Shown: piece by piece, positions 26,564 through 35,302 of the stretch | Layout: each line of letters starts with the position of its first letter | Position numbering within the stretch: position 1 is the stretch's first letter | NCBI GenBank assembly: GCA_963785415.1 | Contig: CAWAVB010000001.1 | Span: 1,736,001 to 1,800,000 of the forward strand | DNA from: Bog-793 sp963785415 | Lineage (GTDB): Bacteria > Actinomycetota > Acidimicrobiia > Acidimicrobiales > Bog-793 | Reading direction: 5' to 3' | DNA length: 64,000 nucleotides | Position numbers and translations under genes: made by a program | Notes under the pieces: generated by a model | Seen by the model: the letters and a program-made list of their open reading frames with translations, nothing else | Told to the model about the DNA's origin: nothing | The model's database searches: none

Positions 26564-27523
26564 TCAGGCGTAGGCGGCGTCGAGCCGGGCCATCACCTCG
26601 GGGGTGAGGAGCGGCAGGACGTCGAGCGCCCGCAGGTTCTCCTCGACCTGTTCGACCCGGCTCGCCCCGGTGATCACGGTCGAGACGTGCGGGTTCGCCG
26701 CGCACCAGGCGATGGCGAGCTGGGCGGGGGTGCAGCCGAGTTCGCGGGCGACGGCGAGGAGCGCCGGGAGGCGGGCGTTCGTCTCCGGCGCGACGAGCCG
26801 GTCACGCAGCCACTCGAAGCCCGGGACGGTCGCCCGCGACCCTGCAGGGATGCCGTCGACGTACTTGCCCGCGAGGATGCCCCAGGCGAGCGGGCTGTAG
26901 GTCGTGAGACCGAGGCCCCAGTCCTCGTAGAGGCGGGCGTACTCGACCTCGACGCGCCGGCGTTCGAGCAGGTTGTACTGCGACTGTTCCATCACCGGCT
27001 TGCGCAAGTGATGGCGTTCGGCGATCTCGAACGCGGCGCGTAGGTCGTCGGACGGCCATTCTGACGTCCCCCAGTAGGTGGCCTTGCCCGAGCTCACGAT
27101 GTCGTGCATCGCCCAGACGGTCTCCTCGATCGGCGTCGCCGGGTCGGAGCGATGGCAGAACACCAGGTCGACGAAGTCGAGGCCGAGCCGCTCGAGCGAC
27201 CCGTCGATCGCCTGCAGGAGGTACTTGCGGTTCAGCGTGTCCTGCGTATTCACGCCCTCGTGGATGCCCCAGAAGAACTTCGTCGACACGACGTAGGTGT
27301 GGCGCGGCCAGCCGAGTTCGGCGAGCGCCCGGCCCATGATCCGTTCGGACTCGCCGCCGGCGTACTGCTCGGCGTTGTCGAAGAAGTTCACCCCGCCCGC
27401 CCGGGCCGCGGCGAGGCACTCCTTGGCGAGCCCGACGTCGAGCTGAGAACCGAACGTCACCCACGACCCGAGTGAGAGCGCGCTCACCCGCAGTCCCGAC
27501 CTCCCGAGCCGCCGGTATTCCAT
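26564..27523 (-). CDS. Aldo/keto reductase (voltage-gated K-channel beta / YghZ-like)
   Basis: 319 residues, (beta/alpha)8 NADPH-dependent oxidoreductase. The tetrad is visible: Asp and Tyr in FFDNAEQYAGG, Lys in STKFFWG and His in DLVFCHRSD. The GTSEWPSDDL and YNLLERRRVE segments match the YghZ/Kv-beta subgroup reducing aldehydes and ketones. Starts at an ATG with EYRRLGRSGLRVS. Flanked by the divergent idi gene. Substrate unknown. Confidence 0.92.
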   Translation of the reverse strand: MEYRRLGRSGLRVSALSLGSWVTFGSQLDVGLAKECLAAARAGGVNFFDNAEQYAGGESERIMGRALAELGWPRHTYVVSTKFFWGIHEGVNTQDTLNRKYLLQAIDGSLERLGLDFVDLVFCHRSDPATPIEETVWAMHDIVSSGKATYWGTSEWPSDDLRAAFEIAERHHLRKPVMEQSQYNLLERRRVEVEYARLYEDWGLGLTTYSPLAWGILAGKYVDGIPAGSRATVPGFEWLRDRLVAPETNARLPALLAVARELGCTPAQLAIAWCAANPHVSTVITGASRVEQVEENLRALDVLPLLTPEVMARLDAAYA

Positions 27524-27668
27524 ACATCACCCCGATCTTCGCTGCTTGCCGGTCCACGCCCGCCCGAGGCGCGCGTCCGACAGTCTCGCGAGGTCCGTCA
27601 TAGCATGCGCGCGGGTCCGCCCGGCACGGCGAAACGCGCCTCGAGGCGTGTCCGAAGGAGCGAACGGC

Positions 27669-28238
27669 GTGACAAACGGGGGAGCGGGGCGGCCGGGGCC
27701 GGCGAAGGCCCGCGACACCGTCGTGCTCGTCAACGGGGACGGGGAACCGATCGGCACGTTGGCCAAACTCGCGGCCCATGAGGCGCCGGGCCGTCTCCAC
27801 CTCGCCTTCTCCGTCGTCTTGTACCGGTCAGACGGGCGCGTGCTGCTCCAGCAGCGCGCCGGGACGAAATATCACTTCCCGCTCGTCTGGGCGAACTCCT
27901 GTTGCAGCCACCCCCGGCCCGGCGAGGACCTCGTCGCCTCCGCCGAGCGGCGCGTCGGCGAGGAGCTCGGCCTCTCCTGTCGTCTCGCCGACGTCGGCAC
28001 GCTCACCTACCGGGCGGTCTGCCCGGTGTCCGGTCTCGTCGAGCACGAGTTCGACCACGTCCTCATCGGCGAGGTGACAGGCGATCCCGTGCCCGACCCG
28101 GCCGAGGTCGCCGCGCTGCGTTGGGCCGTCGCCGCCGACATCGTCTCGGCGCCGCCGCCCGACAGCGCACCCTGGCTCTTGCCGGTGCTGACTGTCGCCG
28201 AGCGGGCCCGCGACAGGGCTGTCGTCCGGCCCTCCTAG
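27669..28238 (+). CDS. idi: Isopentenyl-diphosphate delta-isomerase, type I
   Basis: 189 residues, Nudix-fold enzyme interconverting IPP and DMAPP for isoprenoid synthesis. The catalytic Cys lies in WANSCCSHPRPGE and the metal-site Glu in EHEFDHVLIG; the Nudix box is replaced by ERRVGEELGL as in the family. The GTG start is preceded by AAGGAGCG. Upstream ORF extension overlaps the divergent reductase region and is not conserved-looking. Convergent with the NlpC/P60 gene. Confidence 0.94.
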   Translation: MTNGGAGRPGPAKARDTVVLVNGDGEPIGTLAKLAAHEAPGRLHLAFSVVLYRSDGRVLLQQRAGTKYHFPLVWANSCCSHPRPGEDLVASAERRVGEELGLSCRLADVGTLTYRAVCPVSGLVEHEFDHVLIGEVTGDPVPDPAEVAALRWAVAADIVSAPPPDSAPWLLPVLTVAERARDRAVVRPS

Positions 28239-28275
28239 CTCCCGGGCCGGGCGCGCTGGGCGGGTGAGCCTTCGG

Positions 28276-29424
28276 TCAGGGACGTCCCGCGGCGAACGCG
28301 CCCGGCGAGACCGGGGTGATGGCGATCGTCGTGCCGGTCTGCTCGGCCTGGACCACCTGGCCGTTCCCGACGTACATGACGACGTGGTAGATGTAGCCGC
28401 CCCATGCGTAGAAGATGAGATCGCCGGGTTGCAGCTCCGAGAACGGGATGTGCTCGATCGAGTAGTACTGGTCCTCGGCGCTGTGCGACAGGTTGACCCC
28501 CGCCTGGCCCCATGCCCACATGGTGAGCCCCGAGCAGTCGAAGCCGTAGCCCGGAGACGATCCGGACCAGACGTAGGGCACGCCGATCTGCGACTCCGCC
28601 GCATGGACGGCCGCGAGCCCCTGCTGGTCACCCGTCACCGCGTCCGTCGGGTCGACCGTGGCGGCGGGGTTGGAGCTCGTCGCGGCGTCGGACTGCTGCT
28701 GCGCCTGCTTGATCACCTGGGCCGCCGCGGCTTGCGCCGCGGCCTGGACCGCCTCTTGCTTCTGCTGGTTGGCGACCGCGGCGGCGAGCGAGCCGTTCAC
28801 GCCCTGCAGCGTCGAGGTGAGGTCGGTGCCGAGCTCGTCGGCGTTCGTGCGGGCGGCGTTGAGGATCTTCATCGCGGCACGCGACTGGACCTCGTTCCGG
28901 GCGAGCTGGTCGGTGCGCTCGACGAGGGCGTGCTCGGAGAAGCGCAACGAGCTCACCGCGCTCGACAGGCTCCCCGCGGCGTCCTCGAGGTAGGTCTGCT
29001 GGGCCGGAAGCGCGTTCTCGTTGCCCGTGAGGGCGGAGAGGTCGTCCGAGGTCGCGCCGTCGCTCACGTAGGCGTCGATGGTTTGGCGTTGCAGCAACTG
29101 CTTGTCATCGCTCACGTTCGACCGGGCCGCATCGATCTGCCGTTCGTCCTTGCGGATGTCACGGCGCAGGAGCGCTTCGCGCGTCGCTACCTGGTCGTAC
29201 TCTTCGGATAGAACCTGGAGCTTCACCTGGATCGTGGCGATCTTGGAGGCGAGGGCGCTCGCTTTCGACTGCAGCGTCGAAACGGGTGAGGGGCTGTTCG
29301 CTGCGCTGGCGCGCAGTGCCGGCAGCAGGGTCGCCGCGGCCACCACGACGGTCGCGGCGATGGAGAGATGCCGGACTTGGTGAGGGTGTTGTCGAGCGCG
29401 GCGTCCGGCGGGGGTGCGGATCAC
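28276..29424 (-). CDS. Secreted NlpC/P60 peptidoglycan endopeptidase with coiled-coil N-terminus
   Basis: 382 residues. Signal peptide at about residues 18-40 (AATVVVAAATLLPAL), a long heptad-rich coiled coil at about 45-240, a low-complexity Ala/Gln linker, and a C-terminal NlpC/P60 domain with catalytic Cys in FDCSGLTMWAW near residue 299, His in YHVVMYVG and LQPGDLIFY. It resembles mycobacterial RipA/RipC-type D,L-endopeptidases involved in cell separation, where the coil regulates the enzyme. The GTG start gives a basic leader before the signal. The frame is open far upstream but lies antisense to fumC there. Confidence 0.92.
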   Translation of the reverse strand: MIRTPAGRRARQHPHQVRHLSIAATVVVAAATLLPALRASAANSPSPVSTLQSKASALASKIATIQVKLQVLSEEYDQVATREALLRRDIRKDERQIDAARSNVSDDKQLLQRQTIDAYVSDGATSDDLSALTGNENALPAQQTYLEDAAGSLSSAVSSLRFSEHALVERTDQLARNEVQSRAAMKILNAARTNADELGTDLTSTLQGVNGSLAAAVANQQKQEAVQAAAQAAAAQVIKQAQQQSDAATSSNPAATVDPTDAVTGDQQGLAAVHAAESQIGVPYVWSGSSPGYGFDCSGLTMWAWGQAGVNLSHSAEDQYYSIEHIPFSELQPGDLIFYAWGGYIYHVVMYVGNGQVVQAEQTGTTIAITPVSPGAFAAGRP

Positions 29425-29623
29425 TTGATCACCGCCCGCGACACAACCCTCGCCACGTAGCGCACTGTGAACCCAACGTATCGGTGGCCGTATGGCCTGT
29501 GCAAGGAAACACAGCTTGGGCTGGGGTTCCGTCGCCTCAGATGACGTCCCGCTACGGTGAGACTGTCTTATCCACAGGGCCGGGGCGCATCGGTGCCCGT
29601 CCGGCGGCAGAAAGGATGACGAC

Positions 29624-31030
29624 ATGGGCGAGGCCAAGCCCGCCTCGGCGGACGGTTTCCGGGTCGAGCACGATTCGATGGGCGAGGTGCGGGTACCCGC
29701 CGATGCCCGGTGGGGGGCGCAGACGCAGCGCGCCGTCGAGAACTTCCCGATCTCGGGGCAACCCGTCGAGCGCGCGATCCTGGAGGCGCTGGCGATCATC
29801 AAGGGCACCTGCGCCGAGGTGAACGCCGAACTCGGGACGGTCGATGCCACCGTCGCGGCGGCGATCGGCGAAGCGGCAGGCGAGATCGCGTCGGGCCGCC
29901 ATGCCGACCAGTTCCCGATCGACGTCTTCCAGACCGGCTCGGGCACCTCGACGAACATGAACATGAACGAGGTCCTCGCCCAGCTCGCCGGCGAGCGGCT
30001 GGGACGGCCGGTGAGCCCGAACGACGAGGTGAACGCGTCGCAGTCCTCGAACGACACATTCCCGGCGGCGATCCATCTCGCGACGGTCCGTGAGATCGGG
30101 GCGGACCTCGTTCCCGCGCTCGATCAACTCGCCGCCGCGCTGCGCCGGAAGGGCGGAGAATTCGCCGAGCTCGTGAAGGCGGGCCGCACCCATCTGATGG
30201 ACGCGACGCCGGTCACGCTCGGACAGGAGTTCGACGGTTACGCCGCGGCCATCGAGCACGGGATCGAACGCCTCGACTCGAGCCTCGGGCGCGTCGGCGA
30301 GCTCCCGCTCGGGGGGACGGCGGTCGGCACGGGCCTCAACGCCAAACCTGGTTTCGCCGCCGAGGTGATCGAGCGCCTGCGCCGGGCGACGGGGCTCGAC
30401 CTGACCGAGGCCCGGGACCATTTCGAGGCCCAGGGGGCCCGCGACGGCCTCGTCGAGGCGTCCGGCGTCGTGCGGACGATCGCGGTGTCGCTCTACAAGA
30501 TCGCCAACGACCTGCGCTGGATGTCCTCCGGTCCGCGTTGCGGCCTGGGAGAGATCCACCTCCCCGATCTCCAGCCGGGATCCTCGATCATGCCGGGCAA
30601 GGTGAATCCCGTCGTCCCCGAGGCGGTGTGCCAGGTCGTCGCCCAGGTGATCGGCAACGACGCCGCGGTCGCCTTCGGCGGGGCCGCGGGGAACTTCGAG
30701 CTGAACATCATGTTGCCCGTGATCGGGCGGAACCTGCTCGAGTCGATCCGCCTCGTCGCCGCGGCGAGCCGGACGCTCGCGTCGAAGTGCGTCGACGGCA
30801 TCGAGGCCGACGCCGAACGTTGCCGGAATTATGCGCTCTCGTCAGCGTCGATTGCGACGGCGCTCAATCCCTACATCGGCTACGAAAACGCCGCGAAGGT
30901 CGTGAAGCGCGCCCTCGCCGAGGGTAAGGACCTGCGTGCCGTCGTCCTCGAGATGGGCCTGCTCGGAGAGGACGACGTCGACCGGGCCCTCGACGTTCTC
31001 GCCATGACGAGGGGCGGCATCGTCGGTTGA
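29624..31030 (+). CDS. fumC: Fumarate hydratase, class II
   Basis: 468 residues, iron-independent tetrameric fumarase of the TCA cycle, converting fumarate and L-malate. Signature GSSIMPGKVNP near residues 320-330, substrate-site THLMDATPVTLGQE, and TGSGTSTNMNMNEV and NASQSSNDTFP segments. The ATG is preceded by GAAAGGATG. Aspartases share this fold, but the ordering and the GRTHLMDATPVTLGQE sequence favour fumarase. Confidence 0.95.
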   Translation: MGEAKPASADGFRVEHDSMGEVRVPADARWGAQTQRAVENFPISGQPVERAILEALAIIKGTCAEVNAELGTVDATVAAAIGEAAGEIASGRHADQFPIDVFQTGSGTSTNMNMNEVLAQLAGERLGRPVSPNDEVNASQSSNDTFPAAIHLATVREIGADLVPALDQLAAALRRKGGEFAELVKAGRTHLMDATPVTLGQEFDGYAAAIEHGIERLDSSLGRVGELPLGGTAVGTGLNAKPGFAAEVIERLRRATGLDLTEARDHFEAQGARDGLVEASGVVRTIAVSLYKIANDLRWMSSGPRCGLGEIHLPDLQPGSSIMPGKVNPVVPEAVCQVVAQVIGNDAAVAFGGAAGNFELNIMLPVIGRNLLESIRLVAAASRTLASKCVDGIEADAERCRNYALSSASIATALNPYIGYENAAKVVKRALAEGKDLRAVVLEMGLLGEDDVDRALDVLAMTRGGIVG

Positions 31031-31093
31031 ACCACCGGGTCGGCGCGCACGACCGTCGGTATCCTTTGGCCCACGACGCTCGACAAGGAAGAG

Positions 31094-31150
31094 ATGGGGG
31101 ATCGGTTGCATTTCCTGCTGGGGCGCGCCGCGCGGCTGGGTCGGTCTTGA
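31094..31150 (+). CDS. Possible 18-residue leader ORF before the glycosyltransferase
   Basis: A tiny frame with ATG preceded by AAGGAAG and ending TGA 13 bases before the GTG of the next gene; TATCCT at about 31060 could be a -10. Sequence MGDRLHFLLGRAARLGRS has no recognised family. It might couple translation to the downstream gene or be chance. Confidence 0.2.
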   Translation: MGDRLHFLLGRAARLGRS

Positions 31151-31163
31151 CGTCCGGAAGGGG

Positions 31164-33113
31164 GTGGCCGCGGAGGTGAGTGCGCCGGACGTCGTCATCT
31201 TCGACGAGACATCCGATCCCGCCGTCTCGGTGGTCGTCACCGCCTGGGGGTCCGCCCCGCACCTCCTCGGGTGTCTCGCCTCGATCGGTGTGCAACGCAC
31301 GACCGATCCGTTCGAAGTGGTGGTCGTGCTGAATGACGTCGAGCCGCACGTCCTTGAAGCGGTCGCGCGACTGGTTCGGGGGGCGAAGGTCATCACGTCC
31401 CGTTCCGACATCGGCTTCGCCGGATCGGTGAACGTTGGGGTCGCCTCGACCCGCTCAGAATTGCTTGCCATCATCCATGACGACGTCACCGTGCCGCCCG
31501 GTTGGCTCGACGCGCTCGCGGCCTCGGCGGCGTCCCATCCTGCGGCCGAGGTCATCGGCTGTGCGGTCACGGACGACGACGCCCCGGGTCCGCGAGATCG
31601 GGCGGGGGCTCCCGGCGGACCGGCGGAGGATTCGTCGATCGCCGTCTCCGAGTGCGCGTTCCTCGTCCGCCGTCGCGCCTGGGACCGACTCGGTGGTCTC
31701 GACGGGATCTTCCACCCGTTCGGTTTCGCGACGACCGACCTGTGTGCCCGCGTCGCCGAGACCGGGGGACACGTGGTCATCGAGCCGAGGGCGTTGGTGC
31801 GCCGTGCGCACTCGGCGCGCATGAACGACCACTTCCGGTCGTGCGTCATGCAGCTCAACCGGGAGCTGTTCGACGTCTGGCGCGCCCGGGCGAACCGTCC
31901 GTCCGCCGGGGCGAGTTCGGCGCGGGCGGCGATGACGACGCGCGAACTGAACCCCCCGGCGGGGTCCGCGGTCCCGCGACGTCGGCGCGGGGGGTCGCGT
32001 CTTCTCGTCATCGACGATGCGGTGCCCGATCCGTCGCTCGGCGCGGGTTCGGGGCGCATGGCAGACGTCATCGGCGAGCTCGCCCGGGGCGGACGTTTCC
32101 AGGTCGACGTGCTCCCGCTCGTCGCGCCGACCGAGTCCGACGCCGAACGGGCGGACGCGCTCGGCGTCGGACTCGTCGTGGAGGACCTCGAGGGGATGCT
32201 CGCGCGTGAGGCTCAGCGTTACGCCGTCGTCATCGTCTCCCGGCCCCACAACTGGACGGCGTCGGTAGGGACGCTGCGCCGGCTCGTCCCCGGGGTCCCG
32301 GTCGTCTATGACGCCGAGGCCTTGTTCCACCGGCGGCTCGAGCGTCAGCTGGCGTTCGTCCTCGACGCGCCGACCGCGCTCCGGGTGGCGCAGGACGCGG
32401 CGAGGCTCGCGGAGGTCGAACAGGGGATCGCCCGGGAGGCGGACTTCGTCGTCGCGATCTCCGAAGACGAGGCGGACTTCTTCCGGGAGTACTCGACGAC
32501 GCCGCACAACGTCGCCGTGCACCCCCCGTTCTTCGCCGAGGCGACACCGGGCCGCGAGGGCGTCGCCTCCCGCCGGGACATCGGGTTCGTCGCGGGCTGG
32601 TCCGCCGGACCGGAGTCGCCGAATGCCGACGCCGTGGACTGGTTCGCGAGGAAGGTCCTGCCGAAGGTGCGCGCCCGTCAGCCCGGCGTGCGCCTGCGGG
32701 TGACCGGCGGTCAACCCCCGGCCAACGTCCGGCGCCTTGTGACGCCGGCCATCGAGTTCGTCGGTCAGGTGGCGGACCTCGCCGAGTTCTACGCGACCGT
32801 GCGCGTCGTCGTCGTGCCAGTCCGCTACGGGTCGGGGGTGAAGCTGAAGACCGTCGAAGCGGTGCAGTACGGCGTGCCGACCGTGGCGACGACCGTGGGC
32901 GCCGAGGGGATCCCCTTCGACGACCGGGGCGCGGTCGTCGTCACCGACGATCCCGACCGGTTCGCCCGCGCCGTCGCGGCGCTGCTCGGCGACGACGACG
33001 CTTGGCGGTCCCAGCGCGAGCGCGTGCTCGCCCAGCAGGCCAGTTGGGCGGCGCTGCACGCGTCGTCGGTCTGGCCCTCCCTCGTCGAACGGCTCGCCGG
33101 GGTCGGATCGTGA
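31164..33113 (+). CDS. Two-domain glycosyltransferase (GT2 fused to GT4-like)
   Basis: 649 residues. Residues about 18-235 form a GT-A family 2 domain: VSVVVTAWGSAPHLLGCL, SDIGFAGSVNVG, and HDDV as the metal-binding DxD-like motif. Residues about 275-645 form a GT-B family 4-like domain with YDAEALFHRRLERQL, FVAGWSAGPESPNADAV, and the C-terminal donor-site GSGVKLKTVEAVQYGVPTVAT. Such fusions build capsule, O-antigen or cell wall polymers by adding two sugars. The GTG start follows GGAAGGG. It is the first gene of the glycan region; the coiled-coil gene follows within 44 bases. Confidence 0.88.
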   Translation: MAAEVSAPDVVIFDETSDPAVSVVVTAWGSAPHLLGCLASIGVQRTTDPFEVVVVLNDVEPHVLEAVARLVRGAKVITSRSDIGFAGSVNVGVASTRSELLAIIHDDVTVPPGWLDALAASAASHPAAEVIGCAVTDDDAPGPRDRAGAPGGPAEDSSIAVSECAFLVRRRAWDRLGGLDGIFHPFGFATTDLCARVAETGGHVVIEPRALVRRAHSARMNDHFRSCVMQLNRELFDVWRARANRPSAGASSARAAMTTRELNPPAGSAVPRRRRGGSRLLVIDDAVPDPSLGAGSGRMADVIGELARGGRFQVDVLPLVAPTESDAERADALGVGLVVEDLEGMLAREAQRYAVVIVSRPHNWTASVGTLRRLVPGVPVVYDAEALFHRRLERQLAFVLDAPTALRVAQDAARLAEVEQGIAREADFVVAISEDEADFFREYSTTPHNVAVHPPFFAEATPGREGVASRRDIGFVAGWSAGPESPNADAVDWFARKVLPKVRARQPGVRLRVTGGQPPANVRRLVTPAIEFVGQVADLAEFYATVRVVVVPVRYGSGVKLKTVEAVQYGVPTVATTVGAEGIPFDDRGAVVVTDDPDRFARAVAALLGDDDAWRSQRERVLAQQASWAALHASSVWPSLVERLAGVGS

Positions 33114-33156
33114 GGGGAACGGCTTTGAGCTGGGCGTTCCGGGAGCGTCGAGTACC

Positions 33157-33585
33157 GTGAGTCCCGTGGCGGGATCGCTCCCCGACGAGGCGCCAGGATC
33201 CGCGGAACTGCTTGCGCGTGAGCTCGTCGAAGCCGATCGGGTGCGCGAGGCCGAGTACGAAGCCGTGTTGCGCGACCTCTCGGTGAAGGACGTCTACGTC
33301 AGAGATTCCGAGGTCAACCTCGCGCGGGCAGAGGACCGGGAGCGCTCGACGCGCGACGAGCTCGGCCGGGTGCGCGAACGCGCCGCCGAGCTCTTCGCCG
33401 ATCTCGAACACGCCGAGGCCGTGATCGTTGGGCTGAACGCCGAGATCGTCCGGTTGCAGGACGAGATCGCCGCGATCCAGGCCACCCGCAGCTACCGCTG
33501 GGCCGTTGCCGGCGCATCGCTCGCCGGTCGCGTGGCGTCCCCGTTGCGCAGGAAGCGGGGCGGACAGGGCGACTCGGCGGGCTGA
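33157..33585 (+). CDS. Coiled-coil protein next to glycosyltransferase
   Basis: 142 residues, highly charged. A continuous predicted coiled coil spans about residues 15-112 (Arg/Glu/Leu-rich heptads), followed by ATRSYRWAVAGASLAGRVASP and a basic tail. The SYRW segment after a coil is often seen linking glycosyltransferase modules, so it may be a scaffold for the adjacent GT2-GT4 protein, perhaps a detached linker domain. GTG start; no catalytic motifs. Function inferred only from context. Confidence 0.6.
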   Translation: MSPVAGSLPDEAPGSAELLARELVEADRVREAEYEAVLRDLSVKDVYVRDSEVNLARAEDRERSTRDELGRVRERAAELFADLEHAEAVIVGLNAEIVRLQDEIAAIQATRSYRWAVAGASLAGRVASPLRRKRGGQGDSAG

Positions 33586-33597
33586 ACGACCCGCGGT

Positions 33598-34302
33598 TCA
33601 GTCGGCCGCCGACCAGTAGCCCCGCAGGAACGCGTCGGTCTCACGCAGCGACTCGGTGCGGCCGATCTCGTAGAAGCGCTCCGTCGCCTCGTAGCCGAAA
33701 AGGAGCCGTTGGGCGGCGAGGACCGAGTACAGGTCCGACAGCTCGGCCGCGCCGTCACCGGCTAGGTCGATGACCGCTGCCGTGAGCCCGCCGAGCCCGT
33801 AGTCGACGAAGGCCATATCGGGCGAAGGTCGTTGCTTGTCGTAGCGGGTGACGCGCCCCGCGTCGAACGCCGCGTTCGAGGCCTCCCAGCGGTTCTCGTT
33901 GCGCAGCACGGCCATCGCGGCGGGCAGCCCGCTTCGCGCCCAGGAATCGGCGACGTCGCGGTAGCCGACGCGCAGGAACGTGTCGCCGTACAGGACGAGG
34001 AAGCGATCGCCGAGCAGCGGTGCCGCCCTGCGGATCGCGCCGAGCGTTCCGTCGAGCCCCGGAGAGTCGTAGCTGTAGGCGATCTCGATGCCCTCGCGAT
34101 CCGGCCCGATCGCTTCCTCGACCATCTCGCCGAGGTAGCCGACACACAGCACGACGCGCGTCACACCGTTCCGAGCGAGCAGGCGCAGTTGGTGGACGAG
34201 GAAAGGCTGGCCGGCGACCTCGATCAGGCCCTTGGGCCGGTCACGGGTCGCCTCCCGGAGGCGGGTACCCCTCCCTCCCGCGAGGACGCACACCGGCGGC
34301 AC
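33598..34302 (-). CDS. hddC: D-glycero-alpha-D-manno-heptose 1-phosphate guanylyltransferase (HddC-like)
   Basis: 234 residues, sugar-nucleotidyltransferase fold. N-terminal VCVLAGGRGTRLREATRDRPKGLIEVAG has the nucleotide-binding GGxGTRL and the PK lysine; VLYGDTFL carries the metal-binding Asp. The length fits HddC (about 230) better than RmlA (about 290). It lies in one operon with HddA and GmhB, so transfer of GMP to heptose-1-phosphate is the best guess; another NDP-sugar product cannot be excluded. Last gene of the ten-gene operon. Confidence 0.8.
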   Translation of the reverse strand: MPPVCVLAGGRGTRLREATRDRPKGLIEVAGQPFLVHQLRLLARNGVTRVVLCVGYLGEMVEEAIGPDREGIEIAYSYDSPGLDGTLGAIRRAAPLLGDRFLVLYGDTFLRVGYRDVADSWARSGLPAAMAVLRNENRWEASNAAFDAGRVTRYDKQRPSPDMAFVDYGLGGLTAAVIDLAGDGAAELSDLYSVLAAQRLLFGYEATERFYEIGRTESLRETDAFLRGYWSAAD

Positions 34303-34333
34303 CGCCGGCCGCGGTCCGCGTCCCGGGTCGTCG

Positions 34334-35302
34334 CTACCGGCGATCAGCGTCGTCCCAGCCGTATCGGGACTCGATGATGTACCTCGGGCGATCGCGCACC
34401 TCGTCGTAGATCCGGCCTACGTACTCGCCGAGGATGCCGAGCGAGAGCAGCTGGATGCCGCCGAACAAACAGATGAGGATGACGAGCGTCGGGTTGCCGA
34501 CGGGGAAGTGCACGCCGGCGAGCTTGAACGAGAAGTACGTCGCGCCGAGGAGGAACGCGATCGTGGCGAGCCCGATGCCGATCGTGGAGATGAGCTGCAG
34601 CGGATAGCGCGAGAAGCCGATCACGCCGTTGAGGCCGATGAGCACCGAACCGGTGAAGCGGTTGTACTTGCTCTGGCCGCCCTGGCGGACCTCGCGGTCG
34701 TAGAGCACGCTCGTCTGAGGGAACCCGACGTAGCCGACGAGACCGCGCAGGAAGCCGTGCTTCTCGGGCAGCGCGACCACAGCGTCGACGACCCGGCGGC
34801 TCATGAGGCGGAAGTCGCCGGCGTTCGGCGGGATGTTGACCTCGGCGATGTGCCGGATGATCCGGTAGCCGACCGCGGCGACCATCCTTTTCAGGAGCGT
34901 CTCGCCCGCCCTGGTGCGGCGCTGCGCGTAGACGACGTCATAGCCCTGCTGCCACTGCTCGACGAGCTCGCCGATGAGCTCGGGGGGGTCCTGGAGGTCG
35001 CAGTCGATGACGATGACAGCGTCGCCCGAGGCCGCCTCGAGCCCGGCGATCGTCGCGGTCGGCTGGCCGAAGCGCCGTGAGAACCGCAGCATTCGGACCC
35101 GCGGGTCGACCTTGCGCAAATCGAGGATGGCCTTCTCCGTGCGGTCGGTCGACGGGTCGACGCTGAAGATGACCTCCCAGTCGTAGTCGAGCGCGTCGAG
35201 CGCCGCGGCGAGCCGTTCGTAGACCCTCGGGACGTTGTCTTCCTCGTTGTAGGCGGGTATCACGATGCTCAGCATCTGGCGCCTCGGGGCCGGCGACGTC
35301 AT
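34334..35302 (-). CDS. GT2 glycosyltransferase with C-terminal membrane helices (GtrB/ArnC-like)
   Basis: 322 residues. DPM1-like GT-A domain with LSIVIPAYNEEDNVP, VDPSTDRT, the DCDLQDPPE metal site and a GDFRLMSRRVVD segment; QSKYNRF precedes two C-terminal helices (about residues 232-255 and 267-290). Relatives attach a sugar to undecaprenyl phosphate for later transfer in the periplasm. In this operon it could load the heptose or a derivative onto the lipid carrier. The ATG overlaps the upstream methyltransferase stop (ATGA). Confidence 0.9.
   Translation of the reverse strand: MTSPAPRRQMLSIVIPAYNEEDNVPRVYERLAAALDALDYDWEVIFSVDPSTDRTEKAILDLRKVDPRVRMLRFSRRFGQPTATIAGLEAASGDAVIVIDCDLQDPPELIGELVEQWQQGYDVVYAQRRTRAGETLLKRMVAAVGYRIIRHIAEVNIPPNAGDFRLMSRRVVDAVVALPEKHGFLRGLVGYVGFPQTSVLYDREVRQGGQSKYNRFTGSVLIGLNGVIGFSRYPLQLISTIGIGLATIAFLLGATYFSFKLAGVHFPVGNPTLVILICLFGGIQLLSLGILGEYVGRIYDEVRDRPRYIIESRYGWDDADRR

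Noticed and set aside
29425..29620. Possible c-di-AMP (ydaO-type) riboswitch upstream of the NlpC/P60 gene
   Set aside because: Such riboswitches often precede cell wall hydrolases in actinobacteria and short GGCG/AACCCC stretches are present, but the conserved core blocks and pairing could not be found.
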